A DNA stretch of 64,000 nt from Solanum dulcamara. Taxonomy: Eukaryota; Streptophyta; Magnoliopsida; Solanales; Solanaceae. Positions within the stretch are counted from its first letter, which is position 1, and each line of letters begins with the position of its first letter. Both the position numbers and the translations under genes were made by a program. The notes beneath the pieces were generated by a model. That model saw nothing but the letters and a program-made list of their open reading frames with translations. It was not told the DNA's origin and ran no database searches. Shown piece after piece: positions 48,576-60,702 of the stretch. The stretch is from the NCBI RefSeq assembly GCF_947179165.1, contig NC_077242.1, positions 40,742,097 to 40,806,096 on the forward strand. Direction: 5' to 3'.

Positions 48576-48587
48576 CAAGGTATGTGG
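48576..48587 (+). promoter_or_regulatory. Donor-like site in element H's LTR
   Basis: CCAAG|GTATGTGG matches the plant 5' splice consensus and recurs in the L1-L3 LTRs. Without element G it lies about 1.67 kb from the acceptor-like AG at 55261-55262. Confidence 0.4.
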
Positions 48588-48745
48588 GGATTAATCCATT
48601 TATTCCTTCCACCCTTAGAGTTACAATGTTTTCTTCAAAGATCTCCATAAATTTCATTAGTTTCTAACCCTAGTTTTGATGAATTGCATTGGGCTGTTTC
48701 AATTTAATTTTTAATTATTATCAATGATTATTTTAAGCATGTTTT

Positions 48746-50942
48746 TGTAAGACACCAGAAGTGGAAAAGTCCTAAAATGAGGATAAAAGTATGAAATCCC
48801 AGAAAAATATAAAAAACTAGTACTAGGTGATGACCACAAAGGCCATTATGGTCCACGATCCACACCATGCCTTAGGGTGAGCAACCATAGTGGTGGTTCT
48901 AAAACCCAGTCCAGTAGGGAAGAGATCACGATGGGGGACCATGGACCTTAGTTTCCTCTGTGGTAACCCCTCCTCTCAGGACCTCAGAAAAATTTCCAAT
49001 ACAGGGACCACGAATGACAATCATGGGCCGTGGAGCTCTTCACGGACCGTGGTGTGTTTCGTGGTGGTTACTTCTGCAGGTCTTTCAACATGACCACGGT
49101 TCACAGACTGTGATGCACTCCATGGAGAAGTATGACTTTCCCTGCAAACACCAAAATTTTCTTCTCTAAGTCAGTTACAACAGAACACCACCACAGGTCG
49201 TGGTGATGATCACGGACCGTGATGGTTTCTCCATAAAACCCAGTCCGGCTAATTTTTAAAAAGGGTATTTTATTTTTTCTTATGTTTTATTGGCAAAGTG
49301 AGTTCATTTAGTGGGCTGAATCAAACCTATCTAAATGACCTAAGCCTTCCCAACTCATTCATTCTCACTCATGTCTTAAGACAGAAAACCCTTCCTCCTC
49401 TCAAGGTCTTCTTCTTCACTAAGGAAAGCTAGGGTATCGTTCCAAGATCTTCTAGTCTCCATATTTAAAGCTTGAAATAGGTATTTAATTCCTCAAGATA
49501 TATCGGTCTCATTCATGGGTTCTTCCACCCATGGAGCACAAGTATTTTCTAAACTCAATAGTTCAATTTTAATTATCGATTTTATAGGTTTTCACATTAT
49601 GATTTCAAATGTATGAATTATTGAATATTTAAAGTTTATTTAGCTATGTTAGAATATATTGACTCTTATTTTCAAGAAATGGTTGAATTATCAAATGTCC
49701 GTATACGAAAGCAAGAGTTTTAAAGGAAATTAGTGGGTTGTATCAAGCTTGATTTAATTGATGCATTACGTTACTCTTATGCATGCTAGCATTGATTTAA
49801 ATGATTCAAAAGTTGATTGAATAGAACCCACCTAGTTTTACTATGTTTCAAGGAAGTTTGAATTAAAAGCTTTGACTCCAAAAATTATGTTTATGAAAGC
49901 AAATGTCTATGATCGAAAGGTGTCTTATGAAATAAAAGAATGATGAAATGATTAGGAAATGATGTATTCTAGTTGTGAAAGGTCAATTCTCAGTTCTGTG
50001 AATCAAAGAAGAGTTTTAATGAGTTATTCTGTTAGATGATGTTTTCATGATCTAAATCTATATAAATGACTATGTTCTTATGTTGAATCAAATAATTCCG
50101 TGGGACTGACTTAAGACCAAATGGGGCATTGAGGTGGGATTCGATAAGGGATTCCTAGTAGCAACCCCTTGTCTCATTAACTATGTGCCAACATAGGAGC
50201 CCTTGTAGGCTTAGGCTAGTGGTTCCACAAATAGCTCTAAATGATAAATAAATAAATAAGGTTGGCAGAGTTCTACCTAAAAAGTAGTCTCTTTATGCAA
50301 ACATAGGGGGTTACGTTAGATTCCATTTAATTTCTCGCATGGTCTTAAATGTCGGATATCATCATCTTCCCATAAATGAATATTTCAAATGCTCATTACT
50401 TGATTATTCATACATGCACTGACTTGTCTACTTTACTTATAAATGTCTTAATGCTTTCCATTATAATGCATGTTCACATACTTAGTACATTCAAAGTACT
50501 AATGCATGCTTTATTGCCTACATGATATCACCATGTAGAAAACATTTTTTCTCTACATTCACCTCCCCATGGCTAGTTGACTTCGTTGAAGGCTACCTAG
50601 TAGGTGAGTTCCCATATTTTGGGAATACTATTCCTTTGCATTTTATAGCTTATGTTATGTAAAGACGTTGATATATTTTATGGTACTTATTTCTATTTCG
50701 GTGAGGGTGAGCGAGGGACATGTCTTAGTCCCCACCAATCTATGATGTAGAGATATTGTTGTACATGTATAAGCAAGGACTGACTATTTTGGTTCTCATT
50801 TAAATGTCTCCCTTTAGTCCTAATTTTCCCTTTTATTTTTGGTTATTGTTTTAATGTCATTACCTATGGAAAGCTAATGCTCAGAGGCTTGGGTGAGGTA
50901 CCTCTGGGTGTCTCATTCACCATGTTGCATCTAGGCCCTAGT
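48746..50942 (+). mobile_element. 5' LTR of element G, lacking its last ~25 bases
   Basis: It is full from TGTAAGACACC through the CACGGACCGTGG palindromes (49036-49225) and the hairpin region (50475-50540) to GCATCTAGGCCCTAG. It then jumps into RT sequence TCGGGTATTATAGAAGG. The intact LTR end would read CTAGGCTCGGGTCATGACA. Confidence 0.85.
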
Positions 50943-52517
50943 CGGGTATTATAGAAGGTTGATTGAAAGGTTCTCTTCCATCTCATCTCCTATGAAAAAA
51001 TTGACTCATAAAAAGGCAAAGTTCCTATGAACATATGAGTGTGAAAGGAGTTTTGAAACTTTCAAAGATCGACTTACTTCCACTCCTATCTCGACTTTAC
51101 TAGAAGGATAACAAGGGTTTGTAGTGTATTGTGAAACTTCATGGGTTGGATTAGATTGTGTCTTGATGTAAAATGGCAAGGTTATAGCCTATACTTCTAG
51201 GCAATTAAAAGTGCATGAACATAACTACCCTACCCATGATCTTGAGTTGGTGCCCCTTGTATTTACATTAAAGATTTGGCAGCATTACCTTTATGGGGTA
51301 CATGTGGATTTGTTTACCGATCACAAGAGTTTCCAATATGTTTTCACTCAAAAGGACCTCAATCTATGGCAAAAGAGGTGGCTTGAACTCCTCAAGGACT
51401 ATGACATGAGTGTGCATTACCATCTAGGTAAGGCCAATGTTATTTCCAACGTGCTTAATAGAGTATCTATGGGGAGTGTGGCTCATGTTGATGAAGGAAA
51501 ACGGGAATTGGTGAAAGATGTTCACTAGTTGGCTAGATTAGGGGTAAAATTGAGTGGTTCTGATAATGATGGTATGTTTTTTCATAATGGGACTGAATTA
51601 TCTTCGATGGTGGATGTTAAGTAAAAAAAAACTTGAACTGGCATTTATGGAGTTAAAGAAGTTGGTGAAAGAAAAGAAAGTAGAAGTCTTTTTACAAGGG
51701 GGAGATGGGTACTTTTCTACCGAGGTCGGCTATATGTTCTGGATGTGAATGGCCTAAGGGGTTTGATCTTGAAGCAGGCTCATAATTCTTTATATTCTAT
51801 TCAACCCAGATTGACTAAAATGTACCGAGACTTAAAAGAGATCTATTAGTGGGATGTCATTAAAAGGTACATACCGAGGTTCGTGGCTAAATGCCCAAAT
51901 TACCAATAAGTTAAGGCTGAACATCAAAGGCTAGGTGACCTAACACAAGACATTGAAATTGCCACTTGGAAGTGGAAAGATGTGTACATGGATTTTGTAG
52001 TGGGTTTGCCTCATACCAGGAAACATCATGACTCGATTTGGTGATTATTGATAGGATGAAAAAGTTGGCTCACTTTTTACCGGTCAAGACTTCTTATAGT
52101 GTCGTGGATTATGTTAAGTTGTATATTCAGGAATTGGTAAAGTTGCATGGTGTACCATTGTCAATTATTTTGAATCATGTTACACATTTCACTTCTCACT
52201 TTTAGAGGTTGTTTCAAAGGGGTCTTGGCACCAAGGTGAAGCTAAGTACCGCATTCCATCCTCAAACAGATGGGCAAGCCGAATGGACAATTCAAACACT
52301 AGAGGTATGTTACGGGTTTTTATGTTGGAGTTCAAAGGAAGTTGGGATGATCATATACCACTTATTGAGTTCACCAACAATAATATCTACCACTTGAGTA
52401 TTAAGATGCCGTCGTTTGAAGCTTTGTATGGGAAGCAATGTATGTCTCTAGTTGGTTGGTTTAAAGTAGGTAATATGACGTTATGGGTCCTGATTTGGTG
52501 CTTGATGCTTTGAAGAA
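50943..52517 (+). pseudogene. Element G pol remnant: RT end, RNase H, integrase core
   Basis: It begins in the RT tail GYYRRLIERFSSISSPM. RNase H gives GFVVYCETSWVGLDCVLM and [19 protein letters not shown] (HDLEL kept). Then VDLFTDHKSFQYVFTQKDLN and KANVISNVLNRVSM follow (51211-51528). The integrase is badly frameshifted, with HPQTDGQAEWTIQTLE near 52260 (third catalytic Glu kept) and SWDDHIPLIEFTNNNIY near 52340. It stops at about 52517 where 3' LTR sequence begins. Confidence 0.85.
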
Positions 52518-53757
52518 AGAAATTAGTGGGTTATCTCAAGCTTTCTTTAATTGATGCATTACATTACTCTCATTCATGCTAGCATTAATTTATATGATTC
52601 AAAAGTTGATTGAATAGAACCCACCTTGTTTTACTATGTTTTAAGAAAGTTTGAATTGAAGCTTTGACTCTAAAATGAATATTTATGAAACAAAATGTCT
52701 ATGATCAAAAGGAGTCTTACAAAATAAAAGAATGATGAAATGATTATGAAATGATGTATTCTAGTTGTGAAAGGCCAATTCTCAGTTGTGTGAATCAAAA
52801 AAGAGTTTTAATGAGTTATTCTGTTGAATGATGTTTTGATGATCTAAATATATATAAATGATTATGTTCTTATGTTGAATCAAATAATTCCATTGGATTG
52901 ACTGAAGACCAAATGGAGCATTAGGGTGGGATTCGATAAAGTATTCCTAGTAGCAACCCCTTGTCTCATTAACTATGTGCCAACATAGGAGCTCTTGTAG
53001 GCTTAGGCTAGTGGTTCCACAAATAGCTCTAAATGATAAATAAATAAATAAATAAGGTTGGCAGAGTTCTACCCAAAAAGTAGTCTCTTTGTGCAAATGT
53101 AGGGGGTTATGTTGGATTCCATGTAATTTCTCGCATGGTCGTAAATGTCGGATATCGTCATCTTCCCATAAATGAATGTTTCAAATGCTCATTACTTGAT
53201 TATTCATACATGCACTGACTTGTCTACTTTACTTATAAATGTCTTAATGCTTTCCATTATAATGCATGCTCACATAATTAGTACATTCAAAGTACTAATG
53301 CATGCTTTATTGCCTACATGATATCACCATGTAGAAAACATTTTTTCTCTACATTCACCTCCCCATGGCTAGTTGACTTAGTTAAAGGCTACCTAGTAGG
53401 TGAGTTCCCATGTTTTAGGAATAATATTCCTTTCTATTTTCTAGCTTATGTTATGTAAAGACGTTGATATATTTCATGGTACTTATTTCTATTTCGGTGA
53501 GGGTGAGCGAGGGACATGTCTTAGTCCCCACCAATCTATGATGTAGAGGTATTGTTGGACATGTATAAGCAAGGACTAGCTAGTTTGGTTCTCATTTAAA
53601 TGTCTCCCTTTAGTCCTAATTTTCCCTTTTATTTTTGGTTATTGTTTTAACGTTGTCACCTATGAAAAACTAAATGAATGCTAAAAGACTTGGGTGAACT
53701 ACCTCCAGGTGTCTCATTCATTGTGTCGCATCTAGGTTCAAGGCTTGGGTCATGAAA
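52518..53757 (+). mobile_element. 3' LTR fragment of element G
   Basis: It matches 49726-50930 from GAAATTAGTGGGTT onward; the first ~980 bases of the LTR are absent. The AAAT microsatellite near 53037 has one more unit than the partner at 50247. It ends CATGAAA, a decayed CATGACA. Confidence 0.85.
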
Positions 53758-55054
53758 TTTTTACATTAATTGCATGATTTCAAGTTGAATTATACTTGCC
53801 CATGTATTAAGCTATTTTAATAATGATTATGAAGTTTAAAGATGAATTATATGAATTTTGATTATGAAGCTCTATGATTTTTGAAGAAAAACTTTTATGA
53901 ATGAAGTTGAGATTTATTATTTAATGATGGAAGTTCTAATGATGATCAATGATGCTCCAAGAAAGTTATTATGGTGTGATAAGGAAAATTCTCACACAAT
54001 TCATGAGTTAAGATGGTGATAAGGACAATTCTCTCCAAAGTTTATGGATTCTTATTAATCACTAAAGTTAATGAGCTACTCTAATGATTACTTTCATGAT
54101 GAAGTTAATGATGATGCTTCTATTATTTTAATGAATTCCGTTGGCATATTGACTACGCACCAAGATGACTTGTAGGTGGGGTTCGGTCCGGTAACATATT
54201 TAGTTATCCAAGGGAATCCAGGTAGCAACCTAAAGTGCCAAACTATGTTGCCCCCATATGTTGTCTTTATGTCCTAGCTAGTGGATCCATATATAGCTCA
54301 AAAAATTAAAGTTATTCTCCCAAAGTCTACCTTGGCAAGTATCCTCTCTCTTCTCGATATGAGAGTCACATTGGATTCCATGTTATAGCTCGCATGGTCT
54401 TAAGATGTCGGTTAGAGGTCTTATCTCACAAAAGTTTTAATCAAATATGTATGTTTTACTATGAATATTATGATGTATTGACCATAAGTTTTCATATGCT
54501 TTAAAATACTTTTAAGTTTTACTCATGTTCATTATGATTGGTCATGCATCTTATGCCATATTGCTCATGTTCTATTACTTGTTCATGCATAACTCACATA
54601 CTTAGTACCTTCTATGTACTAATGCATATTTTTCCTATATTGTCTCATAATATAAGGAGGGACGATACTCACGCTCCTCACATTCGTGCTTAAAGTTAAC
54701 TTAGCATTCTTGAGTTGTTATTGGTGAGTCCTCATTCATCGAGGATGGAACTTTCTTTCATATATTACTTTGACTTTCTTTTATGATTTGGGTGAGCTAG
54801 GATCTTGTCCTAAGCCCCTATCAAAGTCTAGTATAGAGGCATGTTTAGACATTGAAAATTGATGTAGTACATTTTGGACATTGAGTTGAATTTACTTTCT
54901 CTTTGACATCTATGTTAAGTTGTTTCTTCCAATGTATTTTCATTATTTTTAATTACCTTATGTATTCTATGTATGCTAAGATGGCTTATTGGGATCCTTC
55001 GGGTTCCCAATCATCATGTCGCATCTAGGCCCTAGGCTCGGGTCATGACAAATT

Positions 55055-55066
55055 TGGTATCAGAGC
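55055..55066 (+). other. Primer-binding site of element H
   Basis: TGGTATCAGAGC, a perfect 12-base complement to the initiator Met tRNA 3' end, four bases after the LTR. Confidence 0.9.
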
Positions 55067-55238
55067 AAAAGGTTTAGGAGTGTCCTAGGGAGTCTAACAT
55101 ACCGCATAAAATAGAGTCTTATTCATCGATGTGAAGCACGCCACACCTATGAATAGGTGGCTATGAAGCATTCTAGGAAAATATTGCTTCTTTCATGATC
55201 CATGTCGTATAGTAGAGTGGTACCCTAAGTGTTTCCCT

Positions 55239-55262
55239 CTAACACTTCTTTATGATTTTTAG
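55239..55262 (+). promoter_or_regulatory. Branch-point and 3' splice-site-like motif before element H gag
   Basis: CTAAC (55239-55243) is followed by ACTTCTTTATGATTTTTAG ending at 55262, and the gag start position follows four bases later. The motif order and spacing fit a plant acceptor. Confidence 0.45.
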
Positions 55263-55265
55263 AAA

Positions 55266-56395
55266 ATTCCTCTACAAAAATACCCCGCTCAAAGAAATGT
55301 GGTTGCAGAGGAGAAACAAGCTCTGAATGATCCCTTGAATGACCAAGTGACTAATATTGAGTTCTGAGCGGCCTTTCAAGTACTTGCACAAGCCGTGAAG
55401 ACACCAAATAATTGTGAGGTGGTTGCTTCCGCAAACCAAAGTGCAGGTATGGTGACAACAAGGGTTTATGACTTCATGAGGATGAATCCTTTCAGAGTTT
55501 TGGGGTTCTAAGGTGCAAGAGGATCCACAAGAGGTTGTTCATAGTATTCACAAGATTGTGGAGATTATGGGGATTAGCCCGGTTGAGAGGGTTGATTTAA
55601 CCACTTATCAATTGAATGGTGTGGCTAGAATTTGGTTTGATCAATGGATGAGTTAGAGGCCTAGAGAGGCGGATCCCGTGACTTGGGAAGATTTCAAAGG
55701 AGTGTTTCTTGATTTTTTCCGATTGGAGTTGAGGGAGACCAAGATACAGTAGTTCATCAATCTTAAGCAAGGAGGTATGAGTGTGAGGGAGTATGACCTC
55801 AAGTTCACATAATTGTCAAAATATGCGCCATTCATTGTTTTCAACCCAAGAGCTCATATGAGTAAGTTCGTGTCGGGTGTGCCGAAATTAGCTTCTAAGA
55901 AACATAACATGGTCATGTTGATTCGAGAAATGAACATCTCTAGACTTATGTCCCATGCATAGAAAATAGAGGGTGAAAAGCTAAAGAAGAAAACTAGAGG
56001 AGTCAAAGAGGGCAAGGACTAATGGTAATGATTCCTCTCATGCTAGGTCCTGAAGTAGTGGGCGTCCTTATTTTTTCCAAAGGTATTCTGTTCAAGTTTC
56101 TTCGAACGCCACTACTCCAACGATTGGAAAAGATAAGGTGTTATCCCTAAGCCTCAAGCAGGTTCCCCAATTGGCCAAGTTACTCCCACATGCAAGAAGT
56201 ATGGGAAGAACCACAAGGAAAAATGACTAGCGGGTTTGAATATGTGCTATCGATGTTGCAATACGGATCATCATGCTAAGGAGTGTAGGGTTAAGGATGG
56301 TCTTCCTCAAGGCCAAGTTCAACAAGAGCCCAAGCTCAGCCAAATGGTTGTCAATGCATCGATTGGTTTTATGCTTTTTATGGTAGGAAAAAGGT
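55266..56395 (+). pseudogene. Element H gag, decayed, zinc knuckle intact
   Basis: The start codon is ATT (55266-55268) in place of ATG: IPLQKYPAQRNVVAEEKQAL, then DQVTNIEF and a stop. Capsid words include VYDFMRMNP, FINLKQGGMSVREYDLK (about 55750) and MSKFVSGVPKLASKK. The knuckle in 56236-56300 is CYRCCNTDHHAKEC, which keeps all four CCHC ligands, unlike A and C. Frameshifts lie between 55500 and 55740. Confidence 0.85.
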
Positions 56396-56634
56396 GGAGG
56401 AGAGTCCATTGTTATTACTGGTATGTTATAGGTCTTTCACTATGATGTTTATGCCTTGTTTCGGGTGAAAATTTGTCTATTTTTACTCCTTATGTGTCCA
56501 TGATATTTGATGTTAGCCCCAAAATAATGTCAGAGCTTTTTTCTGTTTATACTCCCATAGGTGAGTCAGTTATGGCTAAAAAATTTTATAGAAATTGTAC
56601 GAATTTGGTTTTCCATAAAGTTACCTTATGATCT
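56396..56634 (+). pseudogene. Element H protease remnant, cut off by LTR J
   Basis: After VYAL the DPGA active site is destroyed by base changes and a shift (TTTCGGGTG where LDPG would be encoded, near 56460). Later words give SVYTPIGESVMAKKFYRNC in another frame. It ends at 56634 where an L1 LTR begins; RT and the rest are not seen. Confidence 0.75.
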
Positions 56635-57430
56635 TGTAAGACCCCAAAAGTTGGAAAGACCTAAAACGAGGAAAAAAGAATGAAATCTCGGAGAAATATA
56701 AAAAACTGGCACTAGATGATAACCACGGAAGGACATCACAAGCCTGGTCGTACCAAGCCTCGTGGTGAGCCACTGTGGTGGAAGTTCAAAAACCCAACCC
56801 TATAGAGAAGTGACCATGACGAGGGACCATAGACCATGGTAAGCACCATGGATCATAGTAACCTACATGGTGACCCCTCTCCTAAAGACCTCAGAAAACA
56901 TTCCAAGGCAGGGACCATGAATGACCACCATGGGCCGTGGAGCTCTTCACAGACCGTGGTGTGCTCCATGATGATCAGTCTTGAAGATCCTACACCACGG
57001 CTGCTGCTTACGGACCGTAATGCCCTTTAAGAATCATGTAGTCTCCGTGGATGAAGTGTATGACTTTTCTTGCAAACCCCCAAAACCTTCTCCTAAGTTA
57101 TTTCCCTTGGGACACCACCACGATCCGCGGTTATGATAATGGACCATGATGGGTCCTTTGTGAAGCCCAGTCTGGCTAATTTTAAAAAAGAGTATTTTGG
57201 TCTTTTCTTGCATTTTAATATTGAAGTAAGGTCGTTTTGAGGACTGAATTGTCCTTATCTAAAGACCCTAAGCCTTTCAAAGCCCTCATTCCTCACATTA
57301 ACTCCCCCAAACAAAATTCTTTCCTCTCAAATATCTCCCAAGGGTTTCAAGCAAAGTCTAGGGTTTCATTGCAAGATCTACAAGTGTCCATTACATTCAA
57401 AGCTTGCATTAGGGATTTATTTCCCCAAGG
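56635..57430 (+). mobile_element. LTR fragment J (family L1), 3' part missing
   Basis: It begins TGTAAGACCCCAAAAGTTGG and follows the L1 U3 (CCACGG/CCGTGG half-sites 56720-57150) and leader to TTTCCCCAAGG at 57430. Sister LTRs continue GTATGTGG there; this one jumps to an unrelated minus-oriented L2 piece. So only about 800 of about 2300 bases remain. Confidence 0.85.
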
Positions 57431-57662
57431 CCTGCACTACAACTCCTTTCTACAAGTCGTAGACTCTTTCACGACTCGTCATACGACTCATACACTCTCA
57501 TTTTTCCTTATCTAATTGTCCAATCCTGAACTCGTGTCTACCACTCATTTTTACAACCCGTAAAAGTCTCTATGAGTCGTAGACCAACTCGCTGACTTAA
57601 ATTTAGTCAACTTTTCTTGAGATTTTCCTTTAGTTCGACTTTTCATCTTACGGGGTCTTACA
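57431..57662 (-). mobile_element. LTR fragment K (family L2), U3 end only
   Basis: It matches the outer ends of element C's LTRs (near 29500 and 39950; shared word CCTGCAC) with ACTCGTCATACGACTCAT half-sites. It ends GGGGTCTTACA, the complement of the family's TGTAAGACCCC start. Confidence 0.8.
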
Positions 57663-57871
57663 ATATATCTCCCTTGATAAAATTCATCCTCGAATGAGAT
57701 TCAACTAGCATATGAAAGATATGGAAAGAGGAATAGAAACCCAACTTGAATGTGAGGACACCTTAAAATGCATAGGATATGAAAACTTCAAACTTATCAC
57801 AAAATATGGCTTTGAAAATTAATTTTCATAAACATACATTCATATGAATAACGTATGGAACTGAATACGTT
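57663..57871 (-). mobile_element. Element K: start of internal region (polypurine tract and 3' untranslated part)
   Basis: On the minus strand TATCAAGGGAGATATAT, a weakened polypurine tract, adjoins fragment K. The rest resembles 4320-4500 and 29750-29950. It stops at the Y LTR at 57872. Confidence 0.75.
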
Positions 57872-58303
57872 TGTTATTCCCCTCACTTTTGGTACATGGA
57901 AACATCTATCTAGCTTCTCTAGAGCTACCATGCGATCCATATAATCTATAACATTATCAAATAACTCTAAGGAAGAGAGAATGTGATGCCCCATAATAGT
58001 GAAGGTTGGAAATAAAGTTATAAGGATTTGAAAGGAGTTGGAGGCCAAGTAACAAGTTGTGGAACTCGACTTACTTGCGTAAGCTACCAACTTGGATGTC
58101 CTACGTAATTAGGCTACTTGAGTACATGTTGAGCTTAAGTAGCAAGGAATACATAGGCTCTTGAAGTGAGACGATATTATGAACCCATGAAAAAAAAAAG
58201 CAAGTAGGTGACAAGTAGGTGATGCACCTACTTGGGGTGGACCACATGCTGCCACATGGCAGCTTTGGATTAGGCGCATGGATGAAGTGGCTCCCTAAGG
58301 GGA

Positions 58304-58360
58304 TGACATGTGTCACCCTAGGGGATTCCATATGTCACCTCCTAAGAAGGTGTATATATG
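58304..58360 (+). promoter_or_regulatory. G-box-like word and TATA box of the Y LTR at 57872
   Basis: TGACATGTGTCA is followed by TATATATG at 58353-58360, the same order as in the Y LTR at 31451 but with a decayed CACGTG core and wider spacing. Confidence 0.45.
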
Positions 58361-60137
58361 TATGCTATGCTGAAGTATATCTCATTTTTAGCTTTACTTA
58401 GCCAAAAAAAAAGAGAAAACGTGTGAGAGAGAGAGAAAAGAGCCACGGCCAAGACAAAAACAAGGTAAGCCCTCTGATTTTGCTCTGTGAATTAATCATT
58501 TAAGGTATCCTAGATATCTAACGGTGTTTAATAACATAAATTAAGGGTTTGGGGCAGCACGGAGAATTAACAGGAAGTTTATCAGCTTTCGACAAGTTTC
58601 GGAAGCCCATTTGTTAAGTTATGGTGTGATTCTCTTTTACCACGTTTTAGTAAGGGTTTGGACATGTTATGAATGTATAAATATGTATTGGAAACATGAA
58701 AATATGCATATTATGGCTGAAGAACATTGCAGGTCATGTAGGGTCTGTTTTGATGATATTCTAAGTTGTTAAAATTTGGCTAGTGTTGTTTTGATTGTGG
58801 TGTTGTATTTTGAGTTGTTTTGTAGTGTTATAGGGATGGAAACATGTATAAATATGTGTATAAGTTCTTCAGTTTGCAGCCACATGACACCCTATTTCGT
58901 GTGGTTCAGATTTTACAAAATAAAGATTAAAAACCTTATTTTGGTATCGTGATTTTGGGCGAGTCGTTGGGAACTTGTATTGTGTAATATTGTAGTGATT
59001 TGGTTGTACATAACTGATGTTTGTTGTTGGTAATATGTCTGCTAAGTTTAGAGGTTATATCATAAATTTGGATAGGGCAAGTTATAGAGGAAATGCTGCC
59101 CGATTTCTGTTAACTTCATAACTAGTCAATAGACTAGTCAAGAAGGACGAGCAAGGAAATGGTTCCTATAAATACATGAATATTAATGTAGGAACTGGAA
59201 AGTCGAAGGTCATTAATATTGGTATTACTTTCATAATTAATAGGTTAAGGAGGTAACGAGGTGAGCTGGATTATAGTTAATCCATAAGAGGTATGTAAAG
59301 CCTATATCTCCTTTCTTTTGGCATGTCTTCAAGTTAAGTAATGAATGATATGAGATTGAGGGTAAATCTACTCATAAATGCCAAGCGTAATTCATGATCT
59401 TTATTTACTTCTTTATAAAAGCACTCTTACAGTAATTGAACTAGGGCTTCTCAAGCCTTCCATACGTTAGGAAGTGATGAGTATGTGAAGCTACCCTTTC
59501 TTCTCTTTTGGCATGTCTTAGATGTAAGTACTATGTATGTGAAATTGGGAGTTATTCCATTCTTAAAGATCCTAGTATGAGTTAAGACTCTTGTTCACTT
59601 TCTACTGATTAGAACTCCTGTAATAAGTTAAGTCACTACCTTTTAAGTCTTCCATGTGATAAAAAGTAGTACAAGTAAAGCTTGTCCTTTCCTACTTCTA
59701 GAAAGAGTGGACTATAAGTAATATCGGACATGGATTTTGAGGTAACTCCATTTATATGTTTTGGGTATAACTCGTGACTTGTAGTCACTTCTGAATATTA
59801 AACGTCTGAAAGTAGTTAAGCTACTATTCTCGAGCCTTCTATATAATGAATAGTAAGTGAAGATACCAGCTCCTCTTCCTAAAGGCTCTATAGTGATAAA
59901 TGTTTCTGATAGCATAAGTTGTGTCTTTGGTTACATAAGTTGTGTAGCATTATCTTGATGCATGTCTATGTTGCCTGAGGCTCCACTTAATATGATCCCT
60001 AATAACTTTTAGAGGGTACTTAAGACAAGTACTACCCTGATCTTCAAGTGACGGTTCACTTGACTATTTCCTTGAATCTTAGACGGTGATTTTACTTGCA
60101 TATGGTTACTTACTACTCTGCTTGTGCGTGCTATGAA

Positions 60138-60702
60138 ATAATTATTCACCGCATCCCATGAAGGGCCGGGCATGATAAACGATGAAATGATTATTTACCG
60201 CATTCCATGAAGGGTCGGGCATGATAAATGATGAAATGATTTATTCATCGCGTCCTATGAAGGGCAGGGCATGATAAATGACGAAATGATTATTCACCGC
60301 ATCCCATAAAGGGCCGGTCATGATAAAAGATAAAATGATTATTCACCACATCCCATGAAGGGTCGGGCATGATAAATGACAAAATGATTATTCACCGCAT
60401 CCCATGAAGGGCCAGGCATAATAAACGAAGAAATGATTATTCACCGCATCCCATGAAGGGCCAGGCATGATAAACGATGAAATGATTATTCACCACGTCC
60501 TATCAAAGGCCAAGAATGATAAATGATGAAATGGTTATTCACCACGTCCTATGAACAACCGGACATGATAAATGATGAAATGATTATTCACCGCATCCCA
60601 TGAAGGGCAGGGCATGATAAACGACAAAGTAATTATTCATCGCATCCCATGAAGGGATGGGTATGATTAATGATGAGATGATTATTCACCGCTTCCCATG
60701 AA
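60138..60702 (+). repeat. 49-base tandem array, about 12 units, in the Y LTR
   Basis: The unit has ATTATTCACCGCATCCCATG, then AAGGGCCGGGCATGATAAAC, then GATGAAATG. Twelve starts recur every 48-50 bases from about 60138, the last cut by the nested LTR. Most differences are C/T or G/A changes. Confidence 0.95.

Larger units (their letters stand above)
48746..53757 (+). mobile_element. Element G: internally deleted Gypsy element (family L1) in H's LTR
   Basis: It starts TGTAAGACACC and ends GGGTCATGAAA, with flanking GTTTT (48741-48745) and TTTTT (53758-53762). It has a 5' LTR (48746 to about 50942), a pol remnant of about 1.6 kb, and a 3' LTR fragment (52518-53757). Primer site, gag, protease, most of RT, integrase end, chromodomain and polypurine tract are all missing. 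The overlapping LTR parts are about 95 percent identical by eye, so it is younger than C. Without a primer site it could not have copied itself in this form, so the deletions came after insertion. Confidence 0.85.
47919..55050 (+). mobile_element. 5' LTR of element H (family L2), split by element G
   Basis: Two pieces (47919-48745 and about 53763-55050) make an LTR of about 2.1 kb. The left end reads AATAAGATCTC where the family has TGTAAGACC; the right end is GGTCATGACA at 55050, followed by the primer site. U3 has a perfect palindrome of arms AAGTCTACGA and TCGTAGACTT around one C (48291-48311). A donor-like CCAAG|GTATGTGG is at 48576-48587 and the hairpin region at 54597-54660. H sits in element F's integrase. 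Confidence 0.85.
57872..60702 (+). mobile_element. Y-family LTR, interrupted by another Y LTR
   Basis: It begins TGTTATTCCCCTCAC (sisters TGTTACACCCCGTAC). It has the G-box-like TGACATGTGTCA (58304-58315), TATATATG (58353), donor-like AAG|GTAAGC (58462-58470), and a regular 49-base tandem array (60138-60702). It stops inside the array's last unit where an opposite-oriented Y LTR starts. The remaining ~700 bases are expected right of the window. Confidence 0.85.

Noticed and set aside
52209..52513. Two overlapping frames in G taken as a separate small gene
   Set aside because: Both are pieces of one frameshifted integrase core (HPQTDGQAEW and SWDDHIPLIEF words).
57237..57515. 92-codon plus-strand frame
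   Set aside because: It spans the J/K junction of two LTR fragments; the sequence is LTR leader and U3, not coding.
60138..60702. Regular repeats with a CRISPR-like period
   Set aside because: The units are contiguous tandem copies with no unique spacers and lie inside a plant LTR.
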